Shown here one piece after another: positions 1 to 6,489 of a stretch of DNA of 8,327 bases (the first letter of the stretch is position 1; each line of letters opens with the position of its first letter). Position numbers and translations under genes: made by a program. The notes under the pieces were generated by a model that made no database searches, was not told the DNA's origin, and saw only the letters and a program-made list of their open reading frames with translations. Origin of the DNA: CAJQQY01 sp964352225 (GTDB taxonomy: Bacteria > Bacteroidota > Bacteroidia > Chitinophagales > Saprospiraceae); NCBI GenBank assembly GCA_964352225.1, contig CAYGRM010000305.1, positions 1-8,327 on the forward strand, written 5' to 3'.

Positions 1-10
1 TAAATGCATT

Positions 11-41
11 GTTATTATTTTTTTAGAAAAAAAATAATAAC
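11..41. terminator. AT-rich perfect hairpin, possible terminator of an upstream gene
   Basis: Positions 11-24 and 28-41 are perfect reverse complements (14 bp, closed by G11-C41) around a three-base loop. The stem is almost entirely A and T. The upper stem provides its own T-run on either strand, and a second T-run lies at 52-59. I read it as the end of a transcription unit entering from the left edge, but no gene is visible there, so this is inference. It could also be a simple AT-rich palindrome. Confidence 0.4.
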
Positions 42-135
42 TCAGGCAACCTTTTTTTTATTCCAGACACCAATAGGTTGTATTTAGTTTTTTACTTAAG
101 ACTTTTAAATAAAATTAGCTATCGAAAAAGCCTAG

Positions 136-143
136 TACATTTT
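136..143 (+). promoter_or_regulatory. Weak -7-like box upstream of the PepSY-like lipoprotein gene
   Basis: TACATTTT matches seven of the eight positions of the Bacteroidota -7 element TAnnTTTG and lies about 40 bases before the ATG at 184. No convincing TTG -33 element is found at the usual distance, only TTA near 115. No Shine-Dalgarno sequence precedes the ATG, as is usual in this phylum. This AT-rich stretch could give such a match by chance. Confidence 0.25.
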
Positions 144-183
144 TTTTAAACCAATTTTTCCATCATTAAAAATCAATTGACAA

Positions 184-942
184 ATGAAGAATTTATTATT
201 TCTATTGACAGCAGTTCTTGGACTTAGTTTTTTAGCAACATCATGTAATAAAGAAGCAAGTGTTTCTGAAGACATGGAATTAATCGAGCAGATCGTAGAG
301 TCTGAAAATAGATCAACCATTGAACCAAGTGAATTACCAAATGTAGCAAAAACAACTATTGATGAACAATACTTTGAAACATATATTGAATCAGCGGTTG
401 TTGCAGGAGGGTTAGGTTATGAAGTCGAACTAGGAAATGGAGAAACCATTTACTTCAGCGAACGAGGCGAAGTTTTAGTAAGCCGAAGAGGATTTCGTCA
501 CGGGCATGGACCTTGTGGAATGGGACATCGGGGAACACGTGTTGATTTAGCGGATTTGCCAACTAGTATCACAGATTACATCGCTGCAAACTACCCAGAT
601 GCAGAAACTAAAAGAGCAAAGACCAATGACCACAACGGAAATTATTTTGTTTTGATAAAAACGGATGATGGGAGAGTAGTTTTGAAATTTGATGCAGATG
701 GAAATTTTATTGAAGAAGTATCTTGCATTCACCATGGCTGTGGAGGTATTACGCAAATAGATATTGCTGACCTACCTACGACAATTACAGATTATATTAC
801 TGCAAATTATCCTGATGCGGACATACAAAAAGCAGGGCAAAAAACAAATTCTGGAAACTACGGCGTTGTATTAAATGTAGATGGAAATCGAGTGATCGTA
901 GTTTTTGATGAAGATGGAAATTTCTTATTCGAAAGAAGTTAG
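184..942 (+). CDS. Lipoprotein with three PepSY-like (beta-lactamase-inhibitor-like) repeats and His/Cys-rich linkers
   Basis: This 252-residue protein starts with a lipoprotein signal peptide: hydrophobic residues 4-18, then ATSC with the lipidated Cys at 21. The mature part holds two strong repeats, residues about 119-178 and 191-250. Each has the pattern D-L/I-A-D-L-P-T-x-I-T-D-Y-I-x-A-N-Y-P-D-A, then a strand-rich half ending in V-x-F-D-x-D-G-N-F. This fits the PepSY-like family (DUF2874/PF11396 type). Residues about 46-100 (ELP...ETYIES...YEVELGNGE..YFSERGEVL) look like a third, diverged copy. The linkers are unusual: residues 101-118 contain H106, H108, C111 and H115, and residues 180-188 contain C181, H183, H184 and C186. 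Proteins of this family are periplasmic or surface lipoproteins, mostly of unknown function. Metal or ligand binding by the linkers is inference only. The gene stands alone, with non-coding DNA before it and a convergent gene after it. The ATG directly before the signal peptide is the only sensible start. Confidence 0.88.
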   Translation: MKNLLFLLTAVLGLSFLATSCNKEASVSEDMELIEQIVESENRSTIEPSELPNVAKTTIDEQYFETYIESAVVAGGLGYEVELGNGETIYFSERGEVLVSRRGFRHGHGPCGMGHRGTRVDLADLPTSITDYIAANYPDAETKRAKTNDHNGNYFVLIKTDDGRVVLKFDADGNFIEEVSCIHHGCGGITQIDIADLPTTITDYITANYPDADIQKAGQKTNSGNYGVVLNVDGNRVIVVFDEDGNFLFERS

Positions 943-950
943 AAAAGTTA

Positions 951-1028
951 GTGATGAACTATAAGTGATAAGTGATGAGTTTTTTTAGAGTTTACAGGAC
1001 TCATAATTTATCACTTATACTTCATCAC
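951..1028. repeat. Large imperfect palindrome built from GTGAT repeats
   Basis: Arms 951-980 and 999-1028 are complementary at 27 of 30 positions around an 18-base loop (981-998). The left arm contains internal direct repeats (GTGATGA, GTGATAA, GTGATGA), mirrored on the right as TCATCAC and TATCACTTA. It starts nine bases after the lipoprotein stop codon. No T-run follows it directly, so it is not a classical terminator, and a proper one lies 35 bases downstream. I interpret it as a dispersed palindromic (REP-like) element. No flanking target duplication is obvious. The GAGT-loop-ACTC core with an 18-base loop recurs at 5668-5707. Confidence 0.7.
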
Positions 1029-1062
1029 TCTAAAGATAATACATTAGGTTTTTTCATAGCAT

Positions 1063-1098
1063 AGGTAGGAGTGTTTGAGCGTGCTCCTACCTTTTTTT
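1063..1098 (+). terminator. Intrinsic terminator between convergent genes
   Basis: A perfect 9-bp stem (1063-1071 AGGTAGGAG with 1084-1092 CTCCTACCT) has a 12-base loop and runs into a T tract at 1092-1098. The T tract is on the plus strand, so it ends transcription from the lipoprotein gene, about 120 bases after its stop. On the minus strand no T tract follows directly, so it would serve acylphosphatase poorly. The stem GTAGGAG...CTCCTAC has the look of a repeat-family sequence, but only one copy is present here. Confidence 0.75.
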
Positions 1099-1109
1099 AT
1101 TTCCAAAAA

Positions 1110-1379
1110 TCATCTAACTATTTTAAAATCATCAAAGGACTTTGTTTCCATTTCTAAAATTATAACATTATCCACACGTGAGTGCTCAGAGCCTAGATAG
1201 CACCATTTTATAAAATCTTCCAAAGCATTTTCTTCGCCTTCCGCTTCGATGTAAACAGCTCCATTGGGTAAGTTTTTTACGATACCTTTTACATTTAATT
1301 CATTTGCTTTTCGTTGGGTACTTGCTCGAAACCAGACGCCTTGCACTTTTCCACTAACTTGAATTTGAACACACTTCAT
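1110..1379 (-). CDS. acyP: Acylphosphatase
   Basis: This is an 89-residue cytosolic enzyme of the usual family length that hydrolyses acyl phosphates such as carbamoyl, acetyl or 1,3-bisphosphoglyceryl phosphate to the carboxylate and phosphate (EC 3.6.1.7). The first signature V-S-G-K-V-Q-G-V-W-F-R (residues 8-18) contains the phosphate-binding loop and the catalytic Arg18. The second signature G-I-V-K-N-L-P-N-G-A-V (residues 32-42) contains the catalytic Asn36. E-A-E-G (45-48) matches the conserved V-x-x-x-A-E-G segment. There is no signal peptide. The start ATG is five bases before a T-rich stretch, without Shine-Dalgarno. It lies downstream of the permease on the same strand, but a strong hairpin with a T-run separates them, so co-transcription is doubtful. 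I see no clear promoter in the 100-base gap. Its physiological role in bacteria is generally unclear. Confidence 0.93.
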   Translation of the reverse strand: MKCVQIQVSGKVQGVWFRASTQRKANELNVKGIVKNLPNGAVYIEAEGEENALEDFIKWCYLGSEHSRVDNVIILEMETKSFDDFKIVR

Positions 1380-1399
1380 GATTGTTTTTTTTAAAAATA

Positions 1400-1431
1400 A
1401 AAAACGCTATCCGAAATTGAATAGCGTTTTT
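1400..1431 (-). terminator. Intrinsic terminator after the ABC permease gene
   Basis: A perfect 11-bp stem (1400-1410 AAAAACGCTAT with 1421-1431 ATAGCGTTTTT) has a 10-base loop. Read on the minus strand it lies 50 bases after the permease stop and continues into a T-rich tract (GCGTTTTTTATTTTT). It also sits only 20 bases before the acylphosphatase start codon, so it could act as an attenuator for read-through into that gene. On the plus strand the T-run is part of the stem, so it may work in both directions. Confidence 0.75.
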
Positions 1432-1480
1432 CAAATGAGTAATTTGATTTTGAAAGATTTTAGAATCGAAAGTTCCCCTA

Positions 1481-4021
1481 TCAAACTTCTTTCCTTAAAA
1501 CCTCCAATGGTGGCTTATTCAATACCTCTCGACTATTCAATAATCCAATCAAAACCGTTAACCCAGTAATACTCAAAAATAACCAAAGTGGTGGTAGCAA
1601 ATTAGGGGTAAATGGAATATCGAAACTAAAAGTCGCTAACAAATAACTTCCTACAAAGGCTAACCCAATTCCCGTCAAAGCTGCTAAAGCTCCTAACATA
1701 AAATATTCTAAGGCATTGATCATCAATATTTGACGACTCTTAGCACCTAAAGTTCGAAGTAAAACACTTTCCTGAATTCGTTGGTATTTACTCAAAACAA
1801 CCGAACTAATCAAAACCAATAGTCCAGTTAAAATACTAAACAATGCCATAAATCGAATTACGAAAGAAACTTTTCCAATAATTTCATCCACCGCTTTTAG
1901 CACTTGGGAGAAGTCTCCAGCTAGAACACTAGGATATCTTTTGACCAATTCTTTTTGAAATTTAGCAGACTGTTGAGGGCTATCAGCTCGAGAAAGTAAA
2001 AAGTAAAATTGAGGTGCTCTCTCCAAAACACCACTTGGAAATAAAACGAAGAATCTAGCTTGTGTGTTAGCCAAATCCATTCTTTTCCGAATACTTCCCA
2101 CGTAGGTTTCGATCAATGCGCCTTGCACATTCCAAACTATTTTAGTTCCTATTTTTGCATTAGACCCTTCCGCCAATCGTTCAGAAATAGAAATAAAAAT
2201 AGAATCACTTTTAGGCTGGTCGCCATGCCAAGTTCCTTCGATGACCTCTTCATTTTCATTTAATGTATCTCGGTAACTTACTCTATATTCACGGCGAAAT
2301 ATCCAACGACTGATGTCGCTAGTTGTATCTTTCATTCGTTCAGCTTTGCTGAGGTCATCAATAGATTCTAATCGCATGGTGACGATTGGGATATTTTGTA
2401 ATACCGGAAGATCATATTCTTTTGCTAAGTTGGCAATAGCATCTTTGTCTTTACTTTGGATATTGTAAACCAACATATTTGGCTGATCGTTTCCACTTGT
2501 AATATCCAATCTTTGCAACAAAAGATCTTGCGTAAAAAATAAAATAGAAATAAACGTAGTCCCCAAACCAATCGAAACAATCAACGTTAACGTTTGATTA
2601 TTTGGACGATATAAATTAGCGATACTTTGTCGCCAAACAAAACTCCAATTTGTTGGGAAAAATTTTCGAACGGTCCAGACAGCTAATTTTGCAATTCCTG
2701 CTAACAATAAAAATCCAAATCCAATTCCGATAGGAAAGAAAATAGCTTCTTGCCCACCACCAGTTTGGAAGTAAGTAAAACCAGCAATGAAAACAAAAAT
2801 CAAAGCATACACCATCCATCGTAATGGGTCAATTCCGGCTGTGTCATCTTCGTAAGATGCCCGTAAACTTCGCAATGGAGAAATTCTTCGAATACTCAAT
2901 AAAGGTAATAAGGCAAATAAAACGGCAATACTCAAACCAGTTAAAACACCTTGTCCAATTGCCGTAGCAGAAACATTTGAGCTAATACTTTCTAGCGGTA
3001 AAAAATCTTTTAAAACTGCTGGTAGCAAAACTTGAATTCCACTTCCCAACAATGCGCCGATCAGGGAACCGATAAATCCCATGGCTACGATTTGTAATAA
3101 ATAAATTAAAAATGCTTGTCGACCGCTCGCTCCCAAACATCGCAAAATTGAAACCGTTGAAATTTTATCTTTCACATAAATATGTACCGCACTCGCCACT
3201 CCAATGCAACCCAATAACAAAGCAATAAACCCAACTAAATTCAAAAAGATATTTACCGTATCGAATGCTTCGCTGATATTTTCTTTTCTACTCGCAACAG
3301 ATTCTGATCTTGCACTCGCCACCCTTAAGCGAGGTGTCAACTCTTCTCGAAATGATTCGATGTCAAAGTTTTTATCAAATAAAAAATAAGTTTGATAGTC
3401 AACTCGACTTCCTATTTGAATCAATTGAGTTGCCTCAATATAATCCATTGGGATAAAAATCGAAGGGGTGACAGAGGAGGTTATTCCAGCCGAACCAGGT
3501 GCGCTATTTAATTGTCCAGCTATTTCAAAAGTCACTTCACCTACTTTGATGGAATCTCCAACGGACATATTGAACTGTAAAAGCATGGCTTTATCGACCA
3601 ATGCTTTTTGTCCATTTTTAAAATCTTGAGCCGCTTCGACGGGTGTGGTATTTAATTTTCCATAAAAAGGAAAATCACCTTCCAAACCATTGATCATTGA
3701 CAATCGGGTATCTCCTGTTTTAGGGAAAGAGGCCATCGAAACAAATTGAAGCATGGTGGATTGCTCCAAACTTTTTTCTTCCAATTCGATAGAAAGAGAA
3801 TCAGGAAGTTGTTGATTGCTTTCTATTTTTAGATCAGCTCCGAGCAAAGTTTGCGCCTGTGCATCAATATCAGCTTGAAGATTTTCACTAAAAGAATTGA
3901 TCGCTACCAAAGCAGCAATTCCAATCACGATTGATGAAATAAAAAGAAGTAGTCGAGAACGATTGCGACGACTATCTCGCCACGCCATTTTGACTAACCA
4001 TGAAAAAGAAGGTTTGGACAT
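1481..4021 (-). CDS. FtsX/YbbP-family ABC transporter permease
   Basis: This 846-residue inner-membrane protein has the duplicated FtsX architecture of the YbbP family (COG3127; E. coli YbbP is about 800 residues). I see about ten transmembrane segments, near residues 24-42, 254-282, 304-332, 354-378, 400-420, 427-449, 475-497, 719-744, 766-796 and 810-830. Large extracytoplasmic domains lie between segments 1 and 2 (MacB-like, about 43-253) and between 7 and 8 (about 498-718). Each FtsX half has the cytoplasmic coupling motif: RCLGASGRQ (294-302) and RTLGAKSRQ (756-764). The C-terminal PPLEVLR (837-843) and the internal ISPLRSLRA (380-388) are the P-x-x-x-L-R type element that ends such domains. 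The family works with a separate ATPase (YbbA/LolD type) and is thought to move lipids or lipoproteins or to extract hydrophobic molecules; the substrate here is unknown. No ATPase gene lies in the window: the upstream neighbour is divergent and the downstream one is acylphosphatase. The start MSKPSF is chosen by family fit; Met12 is an alternative. Confidence 0.92.
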   Translation of the reverse strand: MSKPSFSWLVKMAWRDSRRNRSRLLLFISSIVIGIAALVAINSFSENLQADIDAQAQTLLGADLKIESNQQLPDSLSIELEEKSLEQSTMLQFVSMASFPKTGDTRLSMINGLEGDFPFYGKLNTTPVEAAQDFKNGQKALVDKAMLLQFNMSVGDSIKVGEVTFEIAGQLNSAPGSAGITSSVTPSIFIPMDYIEATQLIQIGSRVDYQTYFLFDKNFDIESFREELTPRLRVASARSESVASRKENISEAFDTVNIFLNLVGFIALLLGCIGVASAVHIYVKDKISTVSILRCLGASGRQAFLIYLLQIVAMGFIGSLIGALLGSGIQVLLPAVLKDFLPLESISSNVSATAIGQGVLTGLSIAVLFALLPLLSIRRISPLRSLRASYEDDTAGIDPLRWMVYALIFVFIAGFTYFQTGGGQEAIFFPIGIGFGFLLLAGIAKLAVWTVRKFFPTNWSFVWRQSIANLYRPNNQTLTLIVSIGLGTTFISILFFTQDLLLQRLDITSGNDQPNMLVYNIQSKDKDAIANLAKEYDLPVLQNIPIVTMRLESIDDLSKAERMKDTTSDISRWIFRREYRVSYRDTLNENEEVIEGTWHGDQPKSDSIFISISERLAEGSNAKIGTKIVWNVQGALIETYVGSIRKRMDLANTQARFFVLFPSGVLERAPQFYFLLSRADSPQQSAKFQKELVKRYPSVLAGDFSQVLKAVDEIIGKVSFVIRFMALFSILTGLLVLISSVVLSKYQRIQESVLLRTLGAKSRQILMINALEYFMLGALAALTGIGLAFVGSYLLATFSFDIPFTPNLLPPLWLFLSITGLTVLIGLLNSREVLNKPPLEVLRKEV

Positions 4022-4057
4022 ATTTTTTTATTGACTGAATATTCGAATGATTATGGT

Positions 4058-4065
4058 TATTTTTG
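4058..4065 (+). promoter_or_regulatory. Candidate -7 promoter element for the PBP4 gene
   Basis: TATTTTTG matches TAnnTTTG exactly and overlaps the left arm of the palindrome at 4059-4177. A TTG at 4031-4033 is somewhat too far upstream (24 bases) for a normal -33 element. If used, transcription would start near 4072 and the PBP4 mRNA would carry a leader of about 130 bases containing most of the palindrome. A facing match (TATTTTTG on the minus strand, 4204-4197) exists for the permease. Both are inferred from the motif alone. Confidence 0.3.
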
Positions 4066-4177
4066 CCACAGACTTACGCTGATTTTTTATGACTTTTCAC
4101 AGACTCTTTTTTAATAAAATAATAGAAGAGTCAGAGTCAGTCATAAACAAAAGTCATAAAAAGTCTGTGGCAAAAAT
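4059..4177. repeat. Nested palindrome (MITE-like) in the divergent intergenic region
   Basis: Three concentric pairs of inverted repeats fill this region. The outer pair is 17 bp, perfect (4059-4075 ATTTTTGCCACAGACTT with 4161-4177). The middle pair is 13 bp, perfect (4085-4097 TTTTATGACTTTT with 4149-4161). The inner pair is 7 bp (4102-4108 GACTCTT with 4126-4132). If the ends are set at 4060 and 4176, both flanks read TTA (4057-4059 and 4177-4179), which could be a 3-bp target-site duplication as made by some IS5-type elements. There is no coding potential. It lies between the start codons of the permease and PBP4 genes, 37 and 26 bases away respectively. It may therefore be transcribed in one or both leaders or hold the promoters. 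Confidence 0.75.
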
Positions 4178-4203
4178 TACACTCCAATTTAAACATCAAA
4201 AAT

Positions 4204-5673
4204 ATGAATCGGTTCTCGGTTACCATCATTTTGTTAGGTCTTTTTCTACCAAACCTTTTTTCTCAAAGATTAAATGATGCGATTAAAGCATTTGCCAATG
4301 ACGCTGATTTCAAATATGGAGGAATTAGCGTAAGTGTGGTTGATGTGAAGAGTGGAAAATTGGTGGAGGGGTATAATGCAAATATGGGATTGATACCTGC
4401 ATCTTCCCTCAAAGTAATTACGACAGCAGCGGCACTTCATTATTTGGGCGATAATTATCGTTTCAAAACTGAACTGCAATATGATGGAGAAATAGATGGT
4501 GAAGGAACCTTGAATGGTAATCTCTTCATCAAAGGATTTGGTGATCCAACTTTAGGATCACATCAATTTGAACAAGCAGAGGAATTGGATGTAGTGATGC
4601 AAAAATTTGTTGCAGCAATAAAAGCGACTGGCATCAAAAAAATCAATGGATATATTATAGGTGATGCTTCGTTTTTTGCATCAGAGGTAGTTGGTGGAAA
4701 ATGGTTGTGGGAAGATTTAGGAAATTATTATGGAGCTGGAATGCATGGATTGAACATTCAAGAGAATTTATATTTTATTGATTTTCAGCAAGTAGGAAAA
4801 GTAGGGGAGACGCCTCCGATTGTTGCAACTCGACCTTTAATTCCAAATTTATTATTGCTCAATGAAGTGAAATCTGATGTCAAAGGTAGTGGCGATAATG
4901 CTTTTATTTTTGGGGCACCTTACGCTTACACTCGATATGTGCGAGGAACGATTCCAGTAGGAAATAAAAAGTTTACGATTAAAGGCTCGATACCTGATCC
5001 TCCGTTTTTTGCGGCACATTACCTAGCTGATTTTTTGGAAAAAAGTGGAATCGAAACTTCTAAATTAACCGCGTCTTATTTTGATTTAAAAAGAGAAAAT
5101 AAAATTTCGGATTTAAAGAGAAATGTTTTTTATACTTATCAATCTCCAATGTTAAGAGACATTGTGGAAAAGACCAATATGAAAAGTGTCAATTTATATT
5201 GCGAAGCGATGCTCAGAATGATTGGGAAAGAAGTAAATGGCAAAGGAACGCCCGAGGCAGGGTTGGAAGCAGTTTATGATTTTTTAGAAAAAAAAGGAAT
5301 GAACACGGATGGCTTCTTTTTGTTAGATGGAAGTGGATTGTCTCCGATGAATTCTGCTACAACTTTTCAGATGGCGAGTGCGATTCGGATTTTTATAAAT
5401 GATGATAAAATATCGGATTCCTTTAAAAACTCTTTGCCAGTTTCAGCCAAATCAGGTTCAATGAGGTATATGTTAAAAGGAACTTCGGCTGCGGGAAAAG
5501 TGTTTGCCAAAAGTGGTGGGATGGAACGGGTGAGATCGTACACCGGTTTTATCAAAACTAAAAAAGGGAAGTTGGTTAGTTTTTCGATGATTGCGAATAA
5601 TTTTACCTGCAAGAGTGCTGAGGTGCGGAAGAAGATGGAGAAGTTGATGTTGGCAATATATGAAAATGAGTAG
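4204..5673 (+). CDS. dacB: D-alanyl-D-alanine carboxypeptidase/endopeptidase, PBP4 (peptidase S13) family
   Basis: This 489-residue exported penicillin-binding protein is of the class C type. It removes the terminal D-Ala from stem peptides and can cut D-Ala-meso-DAP cross-links in the periplasm (EC 3.4.16.4 and endopeptidase activity). A Sec signal peptide covers residues 1-20 (hydrophobic 6-19), with likely cleavage before Gln21. Catalytic motifs are visible in order: S-x-x-K as S67-S-L-K70 in PASSLK, S-x-N as S328-V-N330, and K-S-G at 436-438 in place of K-T-G. The family signature DGSGLS (375-380) is also present. The long segment between the first two motifs (about 90-310) is the inserted extra domain that defines the family, and the overall length is normal. 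The gene is transcribed away from the permease and followed 114 bases later by a methyltransferase lipoprotein gene. Its stop codon lies inside a small palindromic repeat (5668-5707). Confidence 0.93.
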   Translation: MNRFSVTIILLGLFLPNLFSQRLNDAIKAFANDADFKYGGISVSVVDVKSGKLVEGYNANMGLIPASSLKVITTAAALHYLGDNYRFKTELQYDGEIDGEGTLNGNLFIKGFGDPTLGSHQFEQAEELDVVMQKFVAAIKATGIKKINGYIIGDASFFASEVVGGKWLWEDLGNYYGAGMHGLNIQENLYFIDFQQVGKVGETPPIVATRPLIPNLLLLNEVKSDVKGSGDNAFIFGAPYAYTRYVRGTIPVGNKKFTIKGSIPDPPFFAAHYLADFLEKSGIETSKLTASYFDLKRENKISDLKRNVFYTYQSPMLRDIVEKTNMKSVNLYCEAMLRMIGKEVNGKGTPEAGLEAVYDFLEKKGMNTDGFFLLDGSGLSPMNSATTFQMASAIRIFINDDKISDSFKNSLPVSAKSGSMRYMLKGTSAAGKVFAKSGGMERVRSYTGFIKTKKGKLVSFSMIANNFTCKSAEVRKKMEKLMLAIYENE

Positions 5674-5717
5674 CGAGTAGCACCGCGACCAACCTCACTC
5701 CTGACTCCTAATTTTTT
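5668..5717 (+). repeat. Imperfect GAGT palindrome with T-run overlapping the dacB stop codon
   Basis: GAGTagcGAGT (5668-5678) can pair with ACTCctgACTC (5697-5707) as two 4-bp stems with a 3-base internal mismatch and an 18-base loop. A run of six T follows at 5712-5717, so it could also act as the dacB terminator. The TAG stop (5671-5673) is part of the left arm. Its GAGT-18-base loop-ACTC core is the same as in the longer palindrome at 951-1028, which suggests a shared family, though the outer parts differ. Confidence 0.5.
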
Positions 5718-5763
5718 AACAAAAAAATAATTCTCTAATTCTGCAACAACACTTAACGTTTTT

Positions 5764-5771
5764 TACCTTTA
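5764..5771 (+). promoter_or_regulatory. Candidate -7 promoter element for the methyltransferase lipoprotein gene
   Basis: TACCTTTA matches seven of eight positions of TAnnTTTG and lies 16 bases before the ATG at 5788, which would give a very short leader. There is no clear TTG -33 element upstream. The possible terminator at 5668-5717 just before it supports separate transcription from dacB. Confidence 0.35.
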
Positions 5772-5787
5772 CGAAAACAAAATTTGA

Positions 5788-6489
5788 ATGAAATTAATCT
5801 ATAGTCTTTTATTAGCTTTTATCCTGATTTTGACATCATGCGATGGTGAAGGTTTCAAAAGTGGTGGAGATACTAAACTTCCCATACCTCATAATTATGA
5901 TCCAAATTCAGATGGCTTTTCAGAATTAGATGATGCCATCAAAAAGAATGAAAATCCAGATCGTAACAATTGGCAAAAACCAAGAAAAGTAATTGAAAGG
6001 TTAGGGAATTTGACCGATAAAGTAGTTGCGGATATTGGAGCAGGTTCAGGGTATTTTTCCTTCCAAATATTACCAAATGCAGGGAAAGTGATAGCCATTG
6101 ATATTGACCCTAATGCTTTAGCGCAAATTGATACGCTGGCTAAGAAACTTCCTGCGGAATTGCAACCTAAATTAGAGACTCGGCTAGTGGGATTTAATGA
6201 TCCGAACCTTGGAGATGAAGAAGTCGATATTGTTTTTTTATCCAATACTTATTCCTATATCGAAAATAAAGTTGATTATTTGAAGATAGTTTATAAAGGT
6301 CTCAAGCCTAAAGGTCGAATTTATATTGTTGATTTTAAAATGAAAATTTTACCGCAGATTTTTCCAAAAGCAGAAGAGCGAGTCCCCCTTTTTGAAGTTG
6401 AACGACATTTGCAGGAAGCAGGTTTTAAGCATATTTTTTCGGATGATAAAACACTTGATTATCAATATATTGTGATTGCTGAAAAGTAG
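5788..6489 (+). CDS. Predicted lipoprotein with class I SAM-dependent methyltransferase domain
   Basis: This 233-residue protein begins with a textbook lipoprotein signal: Lys2, hydrophobic 3-15, LTSC with Cys18. After a linker comes a Rossmann-fold methyltransferase. The segment R-N-N-W-Q-K-P-R-K-V-I-E-R-L (59-72) leads into motif I, V-V-A-D-I-G-A-G-S-G-Y-F (79-90). The acidic residues that would bind the SAM ribose are in A-I-D-I-D-P (103-108). D-I-V-F-L-S-N-T (147-154) corresponds to motif IV, and G-L-K-P-K-G-R-I-Y-I-V-D (171-182) to the strand after it. Motif I is intact, so SAM binding is plausible. Related proteins with the W-Q-x-P lead-in are annotated only as methyltransferases, and I cannot name a substrate. 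The odd point is the export signal, because SAM is not known to be supplied outside the cytoplasm. An internal start at Met would remove too much to be likely. The stop codon overlaps a short repeat (6486-6513). Confidence 0.87.
   Translation: MKLIYSLLLAFILILTSCDGEGFKSGGDTKLPIPHNYDPNSDGFSELDDAIKKNENPDRNNWQKPRKVIERLGNLTDKVVADIGAGSGYFSFQILPNAGKVIAIDIDPNALAQIDTLAKKLPAELQPKLETRLVGFNDPNLGDEEVDIVFLSNTYSYIENKVDYLKIVYKGLKPKGRIYIVDFKMKILPQIFPKAEERVPLFEVERHLQEAGFKHIFSDDKTLDYQYIVIAEK

Noticed and set aside
1378..1569. Plus-strand open frame of 63 codons
   Set aside because: It is antisense to the end of the permease gene and to the terminator, with no recognisable product.
4089..4277. Plus-strand open frame of 62 codons running through the palindrome into dacB
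   Set aside because: It lies in the inverted-repeat DNA and then in a wrong frame of dacB, and its translation has no recognisable domain. The dacB signal peptide at 4204 fixes the real start.
5509..5517. K-S-G instead of K-T-G in the PBP4 third motif as evidence of an inactive enzyme
   Set aside because: Ser for Thr is a conservative change seen in penicillin-binding proteins, and the S-x-x-K and S-x-N motifs are intact, so activity is expected.
5895..6245. Minus-strand open frame of 116 codons
   Set aside because: It is fully antisense to the methyltransferase domain, whose motifs are clear in the plus frame. Its translation is Ser-rich with no domain and no promoter.
5893..6489. CheR-type or tRNA-specific methyltransferase assignment for the lipoprotein
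   Set aside because: Only general class I motifs are present. No family-specific substrate motif could be recognised, so no gene symbol was given.
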